24,009 nt of DNA from DAOTXL01 sp034434895 (GTDB taxonomy: Bacteria > Chloroflexota > Anaerolineae > JAAYZQ01): the NCBI GenBank assembly GCA_034434895.1, contig DAOTYI010000029.1, positions 1-24,009 of the forward strand. Direction: 5' to 3'. Made by a program: the position numbers and the translations under genes. Below the pieces are notes generated by a model. It did no database searches, was not told where the DNA came from, and saw only the letters and a program-made list of their open reading frames with translations. Below are positions 12,934 to 22,472 of this stretch, piece after piece. Numbering within the stretch: the first letter of the stretch is position 1; every line of letters begins with the position of its first letter.

Positions 12934-13871
12934 CCTTTTCTTCAGTCGTGAGGTACAAGGCGAACGAAGCCTTTTCCCAGGCTCGACGGCGAGAGTTCTT
13001 TCAGCGGATTCTGGGCTTTTTAACCGGTGACCAGCCGGCAAACCTGCTCTCTTTTGAACATGTCCGCGACAGGCTCAATATCCGGGGGCAGCATTACATC
13101 GGCCTCCAGACCATCCCGATTGACCAGATCGTCGGCAGCGCCGGCCGCTACCATGAGTTCAACCGGGCCTTCCTGCCGACGCAGGAGTTTATCCGCGAGC
13201 GATGGACGCGGGTGTACGAAGCAGCCCACGATCCGGTCGGACTCCCGCCCATTGATGTGTACAAGATCGGCGATGTCTATTTTGTGCGCGATGGGCACCA
13301 TCGGGTATCGGTGCTGAAGGAACTGGGGGCCACCACCGTCGAGGCGACCGTCACCGAACTGGAGACGCCGATCCCCCTGTCGCCCACCGCTGACGAAGCC
13401 GACCTGGAGCTGAAGGAGGAATATGCTCAATTCCTGGCCGAGACCGGCCTGGCTGAGCAGGTCCCTGAGCAACAGATCGAATTCAGCCTGCCCGGCCAAT
13501 ACCGCAAACTCCTGGAGCATATCGCCGTCCATCGCTACTTTCTGGGGCAGCGCGAACAGCGCGAGATCCCCTACCCGGAGGCGGTGGCCCGCTGGTATCA
13601 CGAGGTCTACCGGCCGATGGTGCAGGTCATCCGCGAGGAAAGGGTCCTGGACCACTTTCCGGGCCATACCGAAGCCGACCTGTACCTGTGGATCATCGAA
13701 CACCGGCACTATCTGAATGAACAGTACGGTCAGGAGGTGCCCCTGCAGCAGGCAGCAGCCGAGTTCTCCAGCAAGTTCAGCCGGGGGTCGGGCAGGAAAA
13801 AGCTTGAAAGTCGAGCCTCCAGGCGGGCCACATCTTGTGGGATGCGAAAAGTCCAACGGATGAACAACTGA
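12930..13871 (+). CDS. ParB/sulfiredoxin-like nuclease-fold protein
   Basis: A 313-residue protein. Residues about 55-145 carry the ParB/Srx fold signature: IGLQTIPIDQIVGS, VGLPPIDVYKIGDVYFVRDGHHRVSVLKELG (DGHHR at 121-125) and a final beta-alpha. The rest is helical (FLAETGLAEQVPEQQIEFSLPGQYRKLLEHI; WYHEVYRPMVQVIREERVLDHFPGHTEADLYLWIIEH) and fits a Chloroflexota/actinobacterial family of unknown role, not a chromosome-segregation ParB, since no ParB helix-turn-helix region is visible. The TTG start at 12930 has GGGGAG 5 nt upstream and overlaps the previous stop; a GTG at 12948 lacks one. The last 22 residues (LESRASRRATSCGMRKVQRMNN) are encoded by a dispersed repeat, so the natural C-terminus was probably near SRGSGRKK or earlier. 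Confidence 0.75.
   Translation: MTFSSVVRYKANEAFSQARRREFFQRILGFLTGDQPANLLSFEHVRDRLNIRGQHYIGLQTIPIDQIVGSAGRYHEFNRAFLPTQEFIRERWTRVYEAAHDPVGLPPIDVYKIGDVYFVRDGHHRVSVLKELGATTVEATVTELETPIPLSPTADEADLELKEEYAQFLAETGLAEQVPEQQIEFSLPGQYRKLLEHIAVHRYFLGQREQREIPYPEAVARWYHEVYRPMVQVIREERVLDHFPGHTEADLYLWIIEHRHYLNEQYGQEVPLQQAAAEFSSKFSRGSGRKKLESRASRRATSCGMRKVQRMNN
13809..13848. repeat. Dispersed repeat copy B (3' end of the ParB-like gene)
   Basis: 40 bp beginning AGTCGAGCCTCCAGGCGGGC and ending CTTGTGGGATGCGAA, in the same orientation as copy A (12050-12090). In the gene frame it gives SRASRRATSCGMRK. Confidence 0.65.
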
Positions 13872-13885
13872 CGAGGAGGAAAGTC

Positions 13886-15325
13886 ATGGCCGATGAAAAG
13901 TTGACACCGAGAAGTAAAGACTTTGCCACCTGGTACAACGAAGTCGTGGTGCGCGCCGAACTGGCCGACTATGCGCCGGTGCGCGGCTGCATGGTCGTCC
14001 GGCCCTACGGCACCGCCCTGTGGGAGAACTGCCAGCAGGGCCTCGACCGGCGCTTCAAGGAGACAGGGCACCAGAACGCCCTGTTCCCCCTGCTGATCCC
14101 CATGTCGTTCCTGCAAAAGGAAGCCGAGCATGTGGAGGGCTTTGCCCCGGAGCTGGCCATCGTCACCCACGGCGGGGGCAAGGAGCTGGAGGAACCGCTG
14201 GTGGTGCGGCCTACCTCCGAGACGGTCATCGGCCATATGTACGCCCGCTGGATCCGCTCCTATCGGGACCTGCCGATCCTGATCAACCAGTGGGGCAATG
14301 TGGTGCGCTGGGAGATGCGCACCCGCCTGTTCCTGCGGACACTGGAGTTTTACTGGCAGGAAGGGCATACCGCTCACGCCACCCGCCAGGAGGCGCAGGA
14401 GGAAACCCTCCGCATGTTGGAGGTCTATGCCGACTTTGCCACTACCGACGCGGCCATCCCTGTGATCAAGGGCCGCAAAAGCGAGACGGAAAAGTTTGCC
14501 GGAGCCGACGCCAGCTACAGCATCGAGGCGATGATGGGCAACAAATGGGCGCTCCAGGCCGGCACCAGCCACATGCTCGGCCAGAACTTTGCCCGGGCGT
14601 TTGATATCCGCTATCTGGATGAGAACAACCAGTTGCAATACTGCTGGACCACAAGCTGGGGGATGAGCACGCGCATGATCGGCGCCATCATCATGGTCCA
14701 CGGTGATGATCAGGGCCTCAAACTGCCGCCCAGGCTGGCCCCCATCCAGGTCATCATTATCCCTATCTGGCGGCAGGAGGAACAGAAGGCTGCCGTGTTG
14801 GCTGCGGCCGAGCAGGCCCGGTTGACCCTGGCCGGCCGCTTTCGGGTGAAGGTGGATGCCCGGGAAGAGTTCACCCCCGGCTGGAAGTTCAACGAATGGG
14901 AGTTGCGCGGCGTGCCGTTGCGCCTGGAGATCGGCCCCCGCGACGTGGAGCAGGGAACCGTGGTCCTGGCCCGGCGCGATATGGCCGGCAAAGGGGCCAG
15001 GTCCACCACGCCACAGGCCGGCCTGGTCGAGGCGGTAGGTGATACCCTGAATGCCATCCAGACCGCCATGCTGGCCGCCGCCACCGCCTTCCGCGACGCC
15101 CACATCCACGAAGCCAGAAACTATGAGGAATTGAAGGAAATCGTCGCCAACGGATGGGCCAGGGCCTACTGGTGCGGCGACCTGGCCTGCGAGGCCCAGA
15201 TCAAGGAGGAGACCAAAGCCACCAACCGTTGCATCCCCCTGGACCAGGAAGGGGCAGGGGCAGGGACCTGCGTCGTCTGTGGCCGGCCGGCGCAGGAATG
15301 GTCCTATTGGGCGCGGGCCTACTGA
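13886..15325 (+). CDS. proS: Prolyl-tRNA synthetase, archaeal/eukaryotic type
   Basis: A 479-residue class II aminoacyl-tRNA synthetase that charges tRNA-Pro. Visible blocks: DFATWYNEVVVRAELADYAPVRGCMVVRPYGTALWE at the N-terminus, EEPLVVRPTSETVIGHMYARWI, motif 2 RTLEFYWQEGHTAHAT, LQAGTSHMLGQNFARAFDI, and motif 3 CWTTSWGMSTRMIGAIIMVHGDDQGLKLPPRLAP. An anticodon-binding domain follows (IQVIIIPIW onward), then the C-terminal extension with a CGDLAC / CVVCGRP zinc knuckle and a terminal WARAY Tyr. The bacterial-type editing insertion is absent, so this is the short type. Start: GAGGAGGAAAG lies 2 nt before the ATG at 13886; a longer frame upstream has no such signal. It follows the ParB-like gene by 14 nt, so they share a transcript. 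Confidence 0.95.
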   Translation: MADEKLTPRSKDFATWYNEVVVRAELADYAPVRGCMVVRPYGTALWENCQQGLDRRFKETGHQNALFPLLIPMSFLQKEAEHVEGFAPELAIVTHGGGKELEEPLVVRPTSETVIGHMYARWIRSYRDLPILINQWGNVVRWEMRTRLFLRTLEFYWQEGHTAHATRQEAQEETLRMLEVYADFATTDAAIPVIKGRKSETEKFAGADASYSIEAMMGNKWALQAGTSHMLGQNFARAFDIRYLDENNQLQYCWTTSWGMSTRMIGAIIMVHGDDQGLKLPPRLAPIQVIIIPIWRQEEQKAAVLAAAEQARLTLAGRFRVKVDAREEFTPGWKFNEWELRGVPLRLEIGPRDVEQGTVVLARRDMAGKGARSTTPQAGLVEAVGDTLNAIQTAMLAAATAFRDAHIHEARNYEELKEIVANGWARAYWCGDLACEAQIKEETKATNRCIPLDQEGAGAGTCVVCGRPAQEWSYWARAY

Positions 15326-15329
15326 CCGT

Positions 15330-15346
15330 GCCGATTGGAAATCGGC
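15330..15346. repeat. Hairpin just after proS
   Basis: GCCGATT - GGA - AATCGGC, 7-bp perfect arms, 4 nt after the proS stop. A GGCGC/GCGCC hairpin follows near 15354. No T-run follows, so termination is possible but not clear. Confidence 0.5.
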
Positions 15347-15370
15347 CTCCCTGGGCGCTCCGCGCCGGGC

Positions 15371-15484
15371 GTCGGCCTGCCCTCACCCCTCCCCCTGACC
15401 CCCTCCCCTCTCCCGCGCGGCGGGAGAGGGGAGGGGGTGGCGGCGCAGCCGCCGGGGGTGAGGTGAGGGCCGGCGCAGGCCGAC
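15371..15484. repeat. 114-bp near-perfect palindromic element with a 19-bp-arm hairpin
   Basis: Outer perfect 10-bp inverted ends GTCGGCCTGC (15371-15380) and GCAGGCCGAC (15475-15484) extend inward as CCTCACC/GGTGAGG after a short offset. The core is a perfect hairpin of 19-bp arms, 15398-15416 and 15420-15438, with a 3-nt GCG loop. Next to it is GGCGGC-GCA-GCCGCC (15439-15453). The 15326-15595 gap contains this and neighbouring hairpins and no gene. The C-rich strand reads as the PLPSPARRERGGG-type peptide seen where this repeat family enters genes. Confidence 0.75.
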
Positions 15485-15506
15485 CGCCGGCCACAGGCCC
15501 AGAAAG

Positions 15507-15522
15507 GGTGACTTCAGTCAGC
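15507..15522. repeat. GGTGACT-type small hairpin, copy 1
   Basis: GGTGACT TC AGTCAGC, a weaker copy of the perfect hairpin at 16545-16561. It lies in the non-coding stretch downstream of the toxin gene. Confidence 0.4.
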
Positions 15523-15595
15523 GCGAGCCCGGAAAAACGGCAGCCGCCTCCTCGCGCCAGGCCAGGGCAGAGAGGTTGCTGCCCAGGTTATGTGG

Positions 15596-16117
15596 CTATT
15601 CTTCGAATCGTTTACCCAATATCTCCTGCAGGAGACGGCGACACAGAGCGGGGCTAATCCAGATGTCCGTCCGTTCTTCAATCTGGCCGAAGTAAAAGCG
15701 CAGTTGGTCAGCGGTAATGAGGCCAGCGCGATAGGCCTGGATGAGCACGCTCAGAGTCCCCCGTACTTTTACTCCATGCCGGCGAGCGACTTCTCGACCG
15801 CGTTCCTCATCGATCAAAAGCGTACTGTTCAGGGCCAAGGCCAGGGCGATGCTTTCCTGTTCGCCTCGATCGAGGGGCAAAGAGGCTAATTCGCCGGGCA
15901 AGTCTTTGACTTCCGTCGGCTGCCAACCCTCCTGGCTCAGGAAGAGCTGGAGCGTGTGCGCGTCCTCAAAACCCCGTCGCATCCCTTCGACGACGACTTC
16001 TGCAAAGACCGATGGAGGCAACAACACCCGACCGTAGAGCTGTTTCAGCAGATGGAGCAGATTCAACTTGGCGAGAGCCATCAATGGCCCGGCATCGGCG
16101 ACGACAGACCCGGACAT
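15596..16117 (-). CDS. DUF3368 PIN-like toxin
   Basis: A 173-residue protein with the PIN-like pattern of the DUF3368 family: VVADAGPLMALAKLNLLHLLKQLYGRVLLPPSVFAEVV (first conserved Asp near residue 8), a central acidic EQESIALALAL, LLIDEERGREVARRHGVKVRGTLSVLIQAYRAGLIT with Asp and Glu, and a C-terminal helix. PIN-fold proteins are Mg-dependent RNases, and DUF3368 genes pair with UPF0175 antitoxins. The start codon ATG at 16117 shares one base with the antitoxin stop (TGATG). The acidic residues expected for catalysis are present, so it looks intact. The target RNA is unknown. Confidence 0.88.
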   Translation of the reverse strand: MSGSVVADAGPLMALAKLNLLHLLKQLYGRVLLPPSVFAEVVVEGMRRGFEDAHTLQLFLSQEGWQPTEVKDLPGELASLPLDRGEQESIALALALNSTLLIDEERGREVARRHGVKVRGTLSVLIQAYRAGLITADQLRFYFGQIEERTDIWISPALCRRLLQEILGKRFEE

Positions 16118-16383
16118 CAGACCAGTTCCTCTTGCACCGTTTCCTCGGAGAAATCTGGCTCGATACCGCGCATGCGGGCCTCGCGGATGAGGTCTCGCCT
16201 GGACAGACCGAGTTGTTCGGCAATGTAGCCCAGAGACCCCACGCCGTCGCGGTAGAGGGCCAGGGCTCGCTCCACCTTGTATTGATAAAGCCCCAGTCGG
16301 AATATTTGCTGGAGAGTAGTCGGTTCCTCGGAGACGCCCTCCAGCCACTGACGGGGAACCTGCATCACGACCGTCTGTTCCAT
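16117..16383 (-). CDS. UPF0175 family antitoxin
   Basis: An 88-residue protein: VVMQVPRQWLEGV, then QQIFRLGLYQYKVERALALYRDGVGSLGYIAEQLGLSRRDLIREARMRGIEPDFSEETVQEEL. The middle part is the helix-turn-helix-like UPF0175 core (GxGSLGYIAEQLGLSRRDL), so it may bind its own promoter. The ATG at 16383 is chosen because a very strong ribosome-binding site, GAGGTGATCC, ends 2 nt before it; a GTG at 16392 lies inside that site. It probably neutralises the DUF3368 toxin. A promoter candidate is at 16418-16446. Confidence 0.88.
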   Translation of the reverse strand: MEQTVVMQVPRQWLEGVSEEPTTLQQIFRLGLYQYKVERALALYRDGVGSLGYIAEQLGLSRRDLIREARMRGIEPDFSEETVQEELV

Positions 16384-16417
16384 CAGGATCACCTCTCTTT
16401 GCGATTCTCTACCGAAT

Positions 16418-16446
16418 ATGATACTTCCTCACCCCAACTCCTCCAA
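16418..16446 (-). promoter_or_regulatory. Promoter candidate for the toxin-antitoxin pair
   Basis: Minus-strand TTGGAG (16446-16441), a 17-nt spacer and TATCAT (16423-16418), about 35 bp before the antitoxin ATG. Moderate match only. Confidence 0.4.
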
Positions 16447-16544
16447 ACGCTCCTGGATCTCCGCTTCTGACCACCGCCCCGGCGCCACCGCTCCAATGCT
16501 CTCCCCTCAGCAAGGTGGTCGGAGGCGCTGTTCAAGCCCAGCAG

Positions 16545-16556
16545 GGTGACTTCCAG

Positions 16557-16561
<5 letters not shown>
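16545..16561. repeat. GGTGACT-TCC-AGTCACC hairpin, copy 2, over the CHAT stop codon
   Basis: Perfect 7-bp arms with a 3-nt loop. The TGA stop of the CHAT gene (16557-16559) is part of the arm. It is related to 15507-15522. A 25-codon remnant-like reading (ending RWSEAEIQERLEELG) lies in the gap 16431-16505 without a start codon. Confidence 0.45.
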
Positions 16562-18980
<2,419 letters not shown>

Positions 18981-19004
18981 AATTCACTCCTCCTCTCAGG
19001 GCCT

Positions 19005-19099
19005 GTCTGAAAAGTCTACCACGAAAGCGCACAAGAAAGAAAAAAGATGAGATTAACAGAAATTCTTTGTGTCCTTCGTGTCCTTAGTGGTTTCCAGAC
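19005..19099. repeat. MITE-like palindromic element, copy 1 (GTCTGAAAA ... CAGAC)
   Basis: Left end GTCTGAAAAGTCTACCACG and right end TTTGTGTCCTTCGTGTCCTT then AGTGGTTTCCAGAC. It is related to 20168-20266 in ends and interior. It lies just upstream of the CHAT gene and therefore probably forms its leader or promoter region. Confidence 0.6.
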
Positions 19100-19134
19100 C
19101 GGCTCTCACTGTCATTATACACCCAACCGGCATT

Positions 19135-19162
19135 GCAGGACAACTGCGAGCAGTGGTCCTAC
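19135..19162. repeat. 28-bp hairpin, second copy of the 6901-6928 repeat (inverted)
   Basis: The reverse strand reads GTAGGACCACTGCTCGCAGT then TGTCCTGC. It differs from the 6901-6928 copy at four positions. It ends 3 nt after, that is just inside, the DUF523-DUF1722 stop region. Confidence 0.6.
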
Positions 19163-20115
19163 AATCCCCCCCGCCCCGAATCCCGAAGGGAAAGGAGCGC
19201 CTCCGGGAAGGGCGAGAGGAACGCCTGGCCGGAGAGGTATGGCTCCCCAAAGCGCAGGACCCAGGCCCGCAGGACGCTCAGCGGGGCGCTGAGGGGCACC
19301 CGTCCCTCCCGATAGGCGGTCAGCAGGTCCAGAAAGTAGCCCTTCTCCGCCGGAGTCAGCCCGTCGGAAACGTAACCCAGAGCGTGCATCAGGACGTTGA
19401 CGACGGAGGGACGGCGGGGCGGATGGGCCAGCGCGGCCCGGAACCCGGCGACATACGCCTCCATCACCTGGCCGACGGGCCGCCGCTGGGGATTGGCGAC
19501 GGCTCGCCCCAGTTCCCGCAGGCGGGCCTGGTTGTAGGCCATCAGCAGGAATTTGTGACGGGTGTGGAAATCCACCAGCGCCCCCATCTGCCCTGCGCCG
19601 AGCGCTTCCCGCAACCGGGCCAGGGCAAAGAGGGCGGTGAAAAAGTGCTCCCGCAGGGCCCGGTTGGTCAGGCGGCCCTCGTCCTCCACGGGCAGGTCCG
19701 GGAAGCGGGCCTGGACGGCCTCCCCGAACATCCCCGGCCCGGCCCCCACCGCCGGGGCCTTCTCCGGCGCGGCGTAGACCTTTGCGTCCTTGACCCCGCA
19801 GGAAGGGGAGCGGTTCTTCAGCAGAAAGCCATCCACCGGCGGGAGCCCGTCCAGGAAGGAGGCGGCGAAGGCCCGCATGGCGTCGGTCAGGTCCCAGCCG
19901 GTGGCGGGCTGGAGCAGGCGGACCTCCCCGCCAACACGGACCAGGCGGATGGGCGGGCGCGGCGCGCCCAGGCCCAGTTCCACCTCCGGGCAGATGGGGA
20001 TGAACTCCACCCACGGCCGGAGGGAGTCCACGGCCGGATCGGGGATGAGGCTGCCGTCGTAGCGGCAGTGGTCAAATCCCAGGCATTTGCTGACAACAAG
20101 ACGGGGTTGAGACAT
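19159..20115 (-). CDS. DUF523 (TudS-like)-DUF1722 (YbgA) fusion protein
   Basis: A 318-residue fusion. The DUF523 part (1-150) has VVSKCLGFDHCRYDG (Cys11, Cys17), FIPICPEVELGLGAPRPPIRLV (Cys42) and FLLKNRSPSCGVKDAKVY (Cys106). In characterised DUF523 proteins such as TudS, three conserved Cys bind a [4Fe-4S] cluster used to remove sulfur from thiouracil; activity here is inferred. The DUF1722 part (about 160-290) shows LREHFFTALFALARL, VDFHTRHKFLLMAYNQ and VNVLMHALGYVSDGLTPAEKGYFLDLL. Such two-domain proteins are common. Start: AAGGAGGAGGG lies 3 nt before the ATG. The gene sits alone between two related palindromic elements (19005-19099 and 20168-20266), as if carried as a cassette, but no transposase is seen. 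Confidence 0.9.
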   Translation of the reverse strand: MSQPRLVVSKCLGFDHCRYDGSLIPDPAVDSLRPWVEFIPICPEVELGLGAPRPPIRLVRVGGEVRLLQPATGWDLTDAMRAFAASFLDGLPPVDGFLLKNRSPSCGVKDAKVYAAPEKAPAVGAGPGMFGEAVQARFPDLPVEDEGRLTNRALREHFFTALFALARLREALGAGQMGALVDFHTRHKFLLMAYNQARLRELGRAVANPQRRPVGQVMEAYVAGFRAALAHPPRRPSVVNVLMHALGYVSDGLTPAEKGYFLDLLTAYREGRVPLSAPLSVLRAWVLRFGEPYLSGQAFLSPFPEALLSLRDSGRGGL

Positions 20116-20133
20116 AGACCCTCCTCCTTCGTA

Positions 20134-20157
20134 CCTTTGTGCCCTTGTGGTTCACCG
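20134..20157. repeat. Partial copy of the CTTTGTG-CCTTGTGG repeat
   Basis: ACCTTTGTGCCCTTGTGGTT then CACC, similar to one half of the palindromic elements at 19005-19099 and 20168-20266. It lies in the leader of the DUF523 gene. Confidence 0.4.
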
Positions 20158-20167
20158 ACAGGACTTA

Positions 20168-20266
20168 GTCTGAAAAGCTTACCCCAAAGGACACAAAGGA
20201 ACACGAAGGAAACGAATAAAAGCCGCATGGTCCTTGGTGTCCTTTGTGTCTTGGTGGTTTTCAGAC
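20168..20266. repeat. MITE-like palindromic element, copy 2 (GTCTGAAAA ... TTTTCAGAC)
   Basis: Perfect 9-bp terminal inverted repeats GTCTGAAAA (20168-20176) and TTTTCAGAC (20258-20266). Inside, CCAAAGGACACAAAGGA faces TCCTTTGTGTCTTGG. It is about 99 bp and lies between mutL and the DUF523 gene. Confidence 0.7.
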
Positions 20267-20296
20267 AAGCTCTTACACCATAGGCGGAAAACAGGC

Positions 20297-21934
20297 TCAG
20301 CGCCGCAGAAAACGCCGCTCTATCTCCTCGACGCCGAGGGCAAAAAAGGTCGGCCGCCCGTGCGGGCAGACGCCAGGCGACCAGAGGGCCAGCAGATGGT
20401 CCAGCAATTCCTGTTGCCGGGCAACGGTCAGCAGGTCACCGGCCTTGACCGCAGCCCGACAGGCAGCCTTGCCGGCCAGATTTTCCCGCAGCGCATCAGG
20501 GTCCAGGTCACGGCCGGCTGCCAGCTCGGCCAGGAGTTCGGCCAGCAACGAGGACACCTCCTGCCCCCCCAGCGGTTCCGGCAGCGTCCGCACCAGGAAG
20601 CTATGCCCGCCGAACGGCTCCACCTCCAGCCCCAGGTCGGCCAGGACAGGCAGGTGGGCGGCCAGCAGGTCCGCTTCGCGGCTGGTCAGTTCCACCCGGA
20701 CCGGCGGTGTCAGGGGCAGCGGCGGGCTGCCGGCCAGCAACTGCCCGGCCAGGACCGCTTCATGGGCAGCGTGCTGATCGACCACCAGCAGGCCGTTGGC
20801 CGTGCGGGCCACGATGTAGCTGTCATGCACCTGCCCCAGCGCCTCGACCCGGCGGCCCGGTTCGTAGGCCACGCCCGCCTCGGCGATCAGGGCCGGGGCG
20901 GCAGGCGTTTCGGGAAAGGGCCAGGCGGCCGTGCTCCCTCCCTCCATCATGGGGAAGGGGAGCAGCGCCGCGCTGACCGCCTGGCTCACCGCCTGATAGA
21001 CAGCCCGTTCCTGGGCAAAGCGCACCTCGGCCTTGCGAGGGTGCACATTCACATCCACCAGCGCCGGGTCGAGTTCGATGTGGAGGATGCCCAGCGGATA
21101 ACGCCCCGGCGGCAGCCGCCCGGCATAGGGTCGCTCCAGCATCACCGCCAGCAGGCCGGAGCGAATGGGACGGCGGTTGAGGAAAAAATACTGCCCATCG
21201 CGCCCGCTCCGCCCCACCGCCGGACTGCTCACCAGGCCATGCACCCGGAGTTCCGCCGCTTCCCAGGCGATGGGCAACATCTCCCCCGCCGCCTCGCGGC
21301 CCACTGCCAGCGCGGCCCGCTCTGCCAGGGTGGCCGGCGGCGCGACCAGCCGTTCCCGCCCATCCACCGTCAGCTTAAAGGCCACCTCCGGGAAGGCCAG
21401 GGCATAGCGCACCACAGTCTGCTGGCACAACCCGGCCTCGCGCAGCGGTGACTTGAGGAATTTGCGGCGGGCCGGGGTGTTGTAGAACAGGTCGCTGACC
21501 GCCACACTGCACCCAACCGGGCTGGCCGCCGGCTCGACCGTCACCTGCCCGGCGGCCGCCGTCAGGCGCGTGCCCTCCACCTCGGCGGCGGTACGGGTCA
21601 GGATGCTCAGGCGTGACACAGCAGCGATGGCCGCCAGGGCCTCACCGCGAAAGCCCAGGGTGCGGATGCAGGCCAGGTCGGCCAGGCTCTGCACCTTGCT
21701 GGTGCTGAAGCGTTCCAGGGCCAGGGGCGCATCGGTGCGGGCCAGGCCGCAGCCGTTGTCGGAAACACGCACCAGGCTCACTCCGCCGCCCACCACCTCC
21801 ACATGGATGGCTCTGGCGCCGGCATCCAGAGCGTTTTCGATCAGCTCCTTGACCACCGACGCCGGTCGCTCCACCACCTCGCCGGCGGCGATCCGGTCGG
21901 CGACCTCGGGCGGCAGAATGTGGATCGTGCTCAT
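20297..21934 (-). CDS. mutL: DNA mismatch repair protein MutL (endonuclease type)
   Basis: 545 residues. The N-terminal GHKL ATPase shows HILPPEVADRIAAGEVVERPASVVKELIENALDAGA (catalytic Glu33, Asn34), DNGCG (59-63) and TLGFRGEAL (92-100), then SDLFYNTPARRKFLKS and the transducer VDVNVHPRKAEVRF. The C-terminal domain keeps DQHAAHE (386-392), ACR (near 491-493) and CPHGRP (523-528), which mark MutL proteins with latent nicking activity, used where no MutH exists. The last Glu of DQHA(X)2E(X)4E is Gly here. The protein is on the short side for the family, with a short inter-domain linker. No mutS in the window. Promoter at 21965-21993; divergent from the DUF4342 gene. Confidence 0.95.
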   Translation of the reverse strand: MSTIHILPPEVADRIAAGEVVERPASVVKELIENALDAGARAIHVEVVGGGVSLVRVSDNGCGLARTDAPLALERFSTSKVQSLADLACIRTLGFRGEALAAIAAVSRLSILTRTAAEVEGTRLTAAAGQVTVEPAASPVGCSVAVSDLFYNTPARRKFLKSPLREAGLCQQTVVRYALAFPEVAFKLTVDGRERLVAPPATLAERAALAVGREAAGEMLPIAWEAAELRVHGLVSSPAVGRSGRDGQYFFLNRRPIRSGLLAVMLERPYAGRLPPGRYPLGILHIELDPALVDVNVHPRKAEVRFAQERAVYQAVSQAVSAALLPFPMMEGGSTAAWPFPETPAAPALIAEAGVAYEPGRRVEALGQVHDSYIVARTANGLLVVDQHAAHEAVLAGQLLAGSPPLPLTPPVRVELTSREADLLAAHLPVLADLGLEVEPFGGHSFLVRTLPEPLGGQEVSSLLAELLAELAAGRDLDPDALRENLAGKAACRAAVKAGDLLTVARQQELLDHLLALWSPGVCPHGRPTFFALGVEEIERRFLRR

Positions 21935-21964
21935 GGCCCACCCATCCTCGCAGAGATCGGCTTC

Positions 21965-21993
21965 AGTCTACCCCATCCTGCCCTCTTTGTCAA
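21965..21993 (-). promoter_or_regulatory. Sigma70-type promoter of mutL
   Basis: Minus-strand perfect TTGACA (21993-21988), a 17-nt spacer and TAGACT (21970-21965). The start is predicted near 21958, about 24 nt before the ATG. Confidence 0.6.
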
Positions 21994-22121
21994 TGCCAGG
22001 CCGGGCAGGTTCCAGATCTCGCTTCGGACCTCCCCCGCAACCTTTGGCCGGTCAAGACGTATTGCTATTGACCGCCGGTGGGGCGGGACAAGATCAAATT
22101 CTGGACGATGGAGGAACAGCT

Positions 22122-22418
22122 ATGAGTGAGGAGATCGAGGCGGCCAGGCCCAGGAAAAGGGTGGCCGAGGAGATCACAGTGCAGGCTCAAGACCTGTTCA
22201 AAGTGGTCAACGATCTGATCCGTGAAGCAACGGTCAGACGCGTCATGGTGATCCACAAGGAGCGGACCCTGGTGGATATTCCCCTGTGGGCCGGGATCGG
22301 CAGCGGTGTGCTGCTGGCGGTCTATATGGCCCCCGTCGCGGCGCTCATCGGCATAGGAGCTTTTCTGGGCGGCTGCACGGTGCGCATCGTGCGCGAGCAA
22401 CCTCCGGCAACAGAATAA
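22122..22418 (+). CDS. DUF4342 small membrane-associated protein
   Basis: 98 residues. The N-terminal part is charged (MSEEIEAARPRKRVAEEITVQAQDLFKVVNDLIREATVRRVMVIHKERTLVDIPLWAGIGSG). One hydrophobic region follows (VLLAVYMAPVAALIGIGAFLGG, about residues 62-85), with a short tail IVREQPPATE. The pattern E-x-I-x-V-x-G-x-x-L-x-x-x-V-x-x-L-I-x-E followed by R-x-x-x-I and a hydrophobic C-terminus is that of DUF4342, whose function is not known. Start: GAGG lies 7 nt before the ATG. Divergent from mutL. The following gene is separated by a palindromic element. Confidence 0.82.
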   Translation: MSEEIEAARPRKRVAEEITVQAQDLFKVVNDLIREATVRRVMVIHKERTLVDIPLWAGIGSGVLLAVYMAPVAALIGIGAFLGGCTVRIVREQPPATE

Positions 22419-22472
22419 CCACAGGCCGGGGGATTTGACTTTTTCCACCGGAAGGAAGATAATCTACCTGCA

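Noticed and set aside
11647..13041. 464-codon minus-strand frame extending far upstream of the Trm112-like protein
   Set aside because: Only the last 79 residues are family-like; the rest is antisense to the phosphoesterase and the structured RNA. The ATG at 11886 has a strong ribosome-binding site.
13730..15109. 459-codon minus-strand frame antisense to proS
   Set aside because: proS is unmistakable on the plus strand, and the antisense product has no family features.
15371..15484. Intrinsic terminator for proS
   Set aside because: The stem is very stable but lacks a T-run in either direction, and its ends are inverted repeats, so a dispersed element fits better.
16431..16556. Small gene between the CHAT gene and the antitoxin (reading ...RWSEAEIQERLEELG)
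   Set aside because: Only about 25 codons after an in-frame stop and no start codon; at most a remnant.
19069..21451. Two roughly 400-codon plus-strand frames antisense to the DUF523 gene and mutL
   Set aside because: Antisense shadows starting in repeat DNA, with no domains and no ribosome-binding sites.
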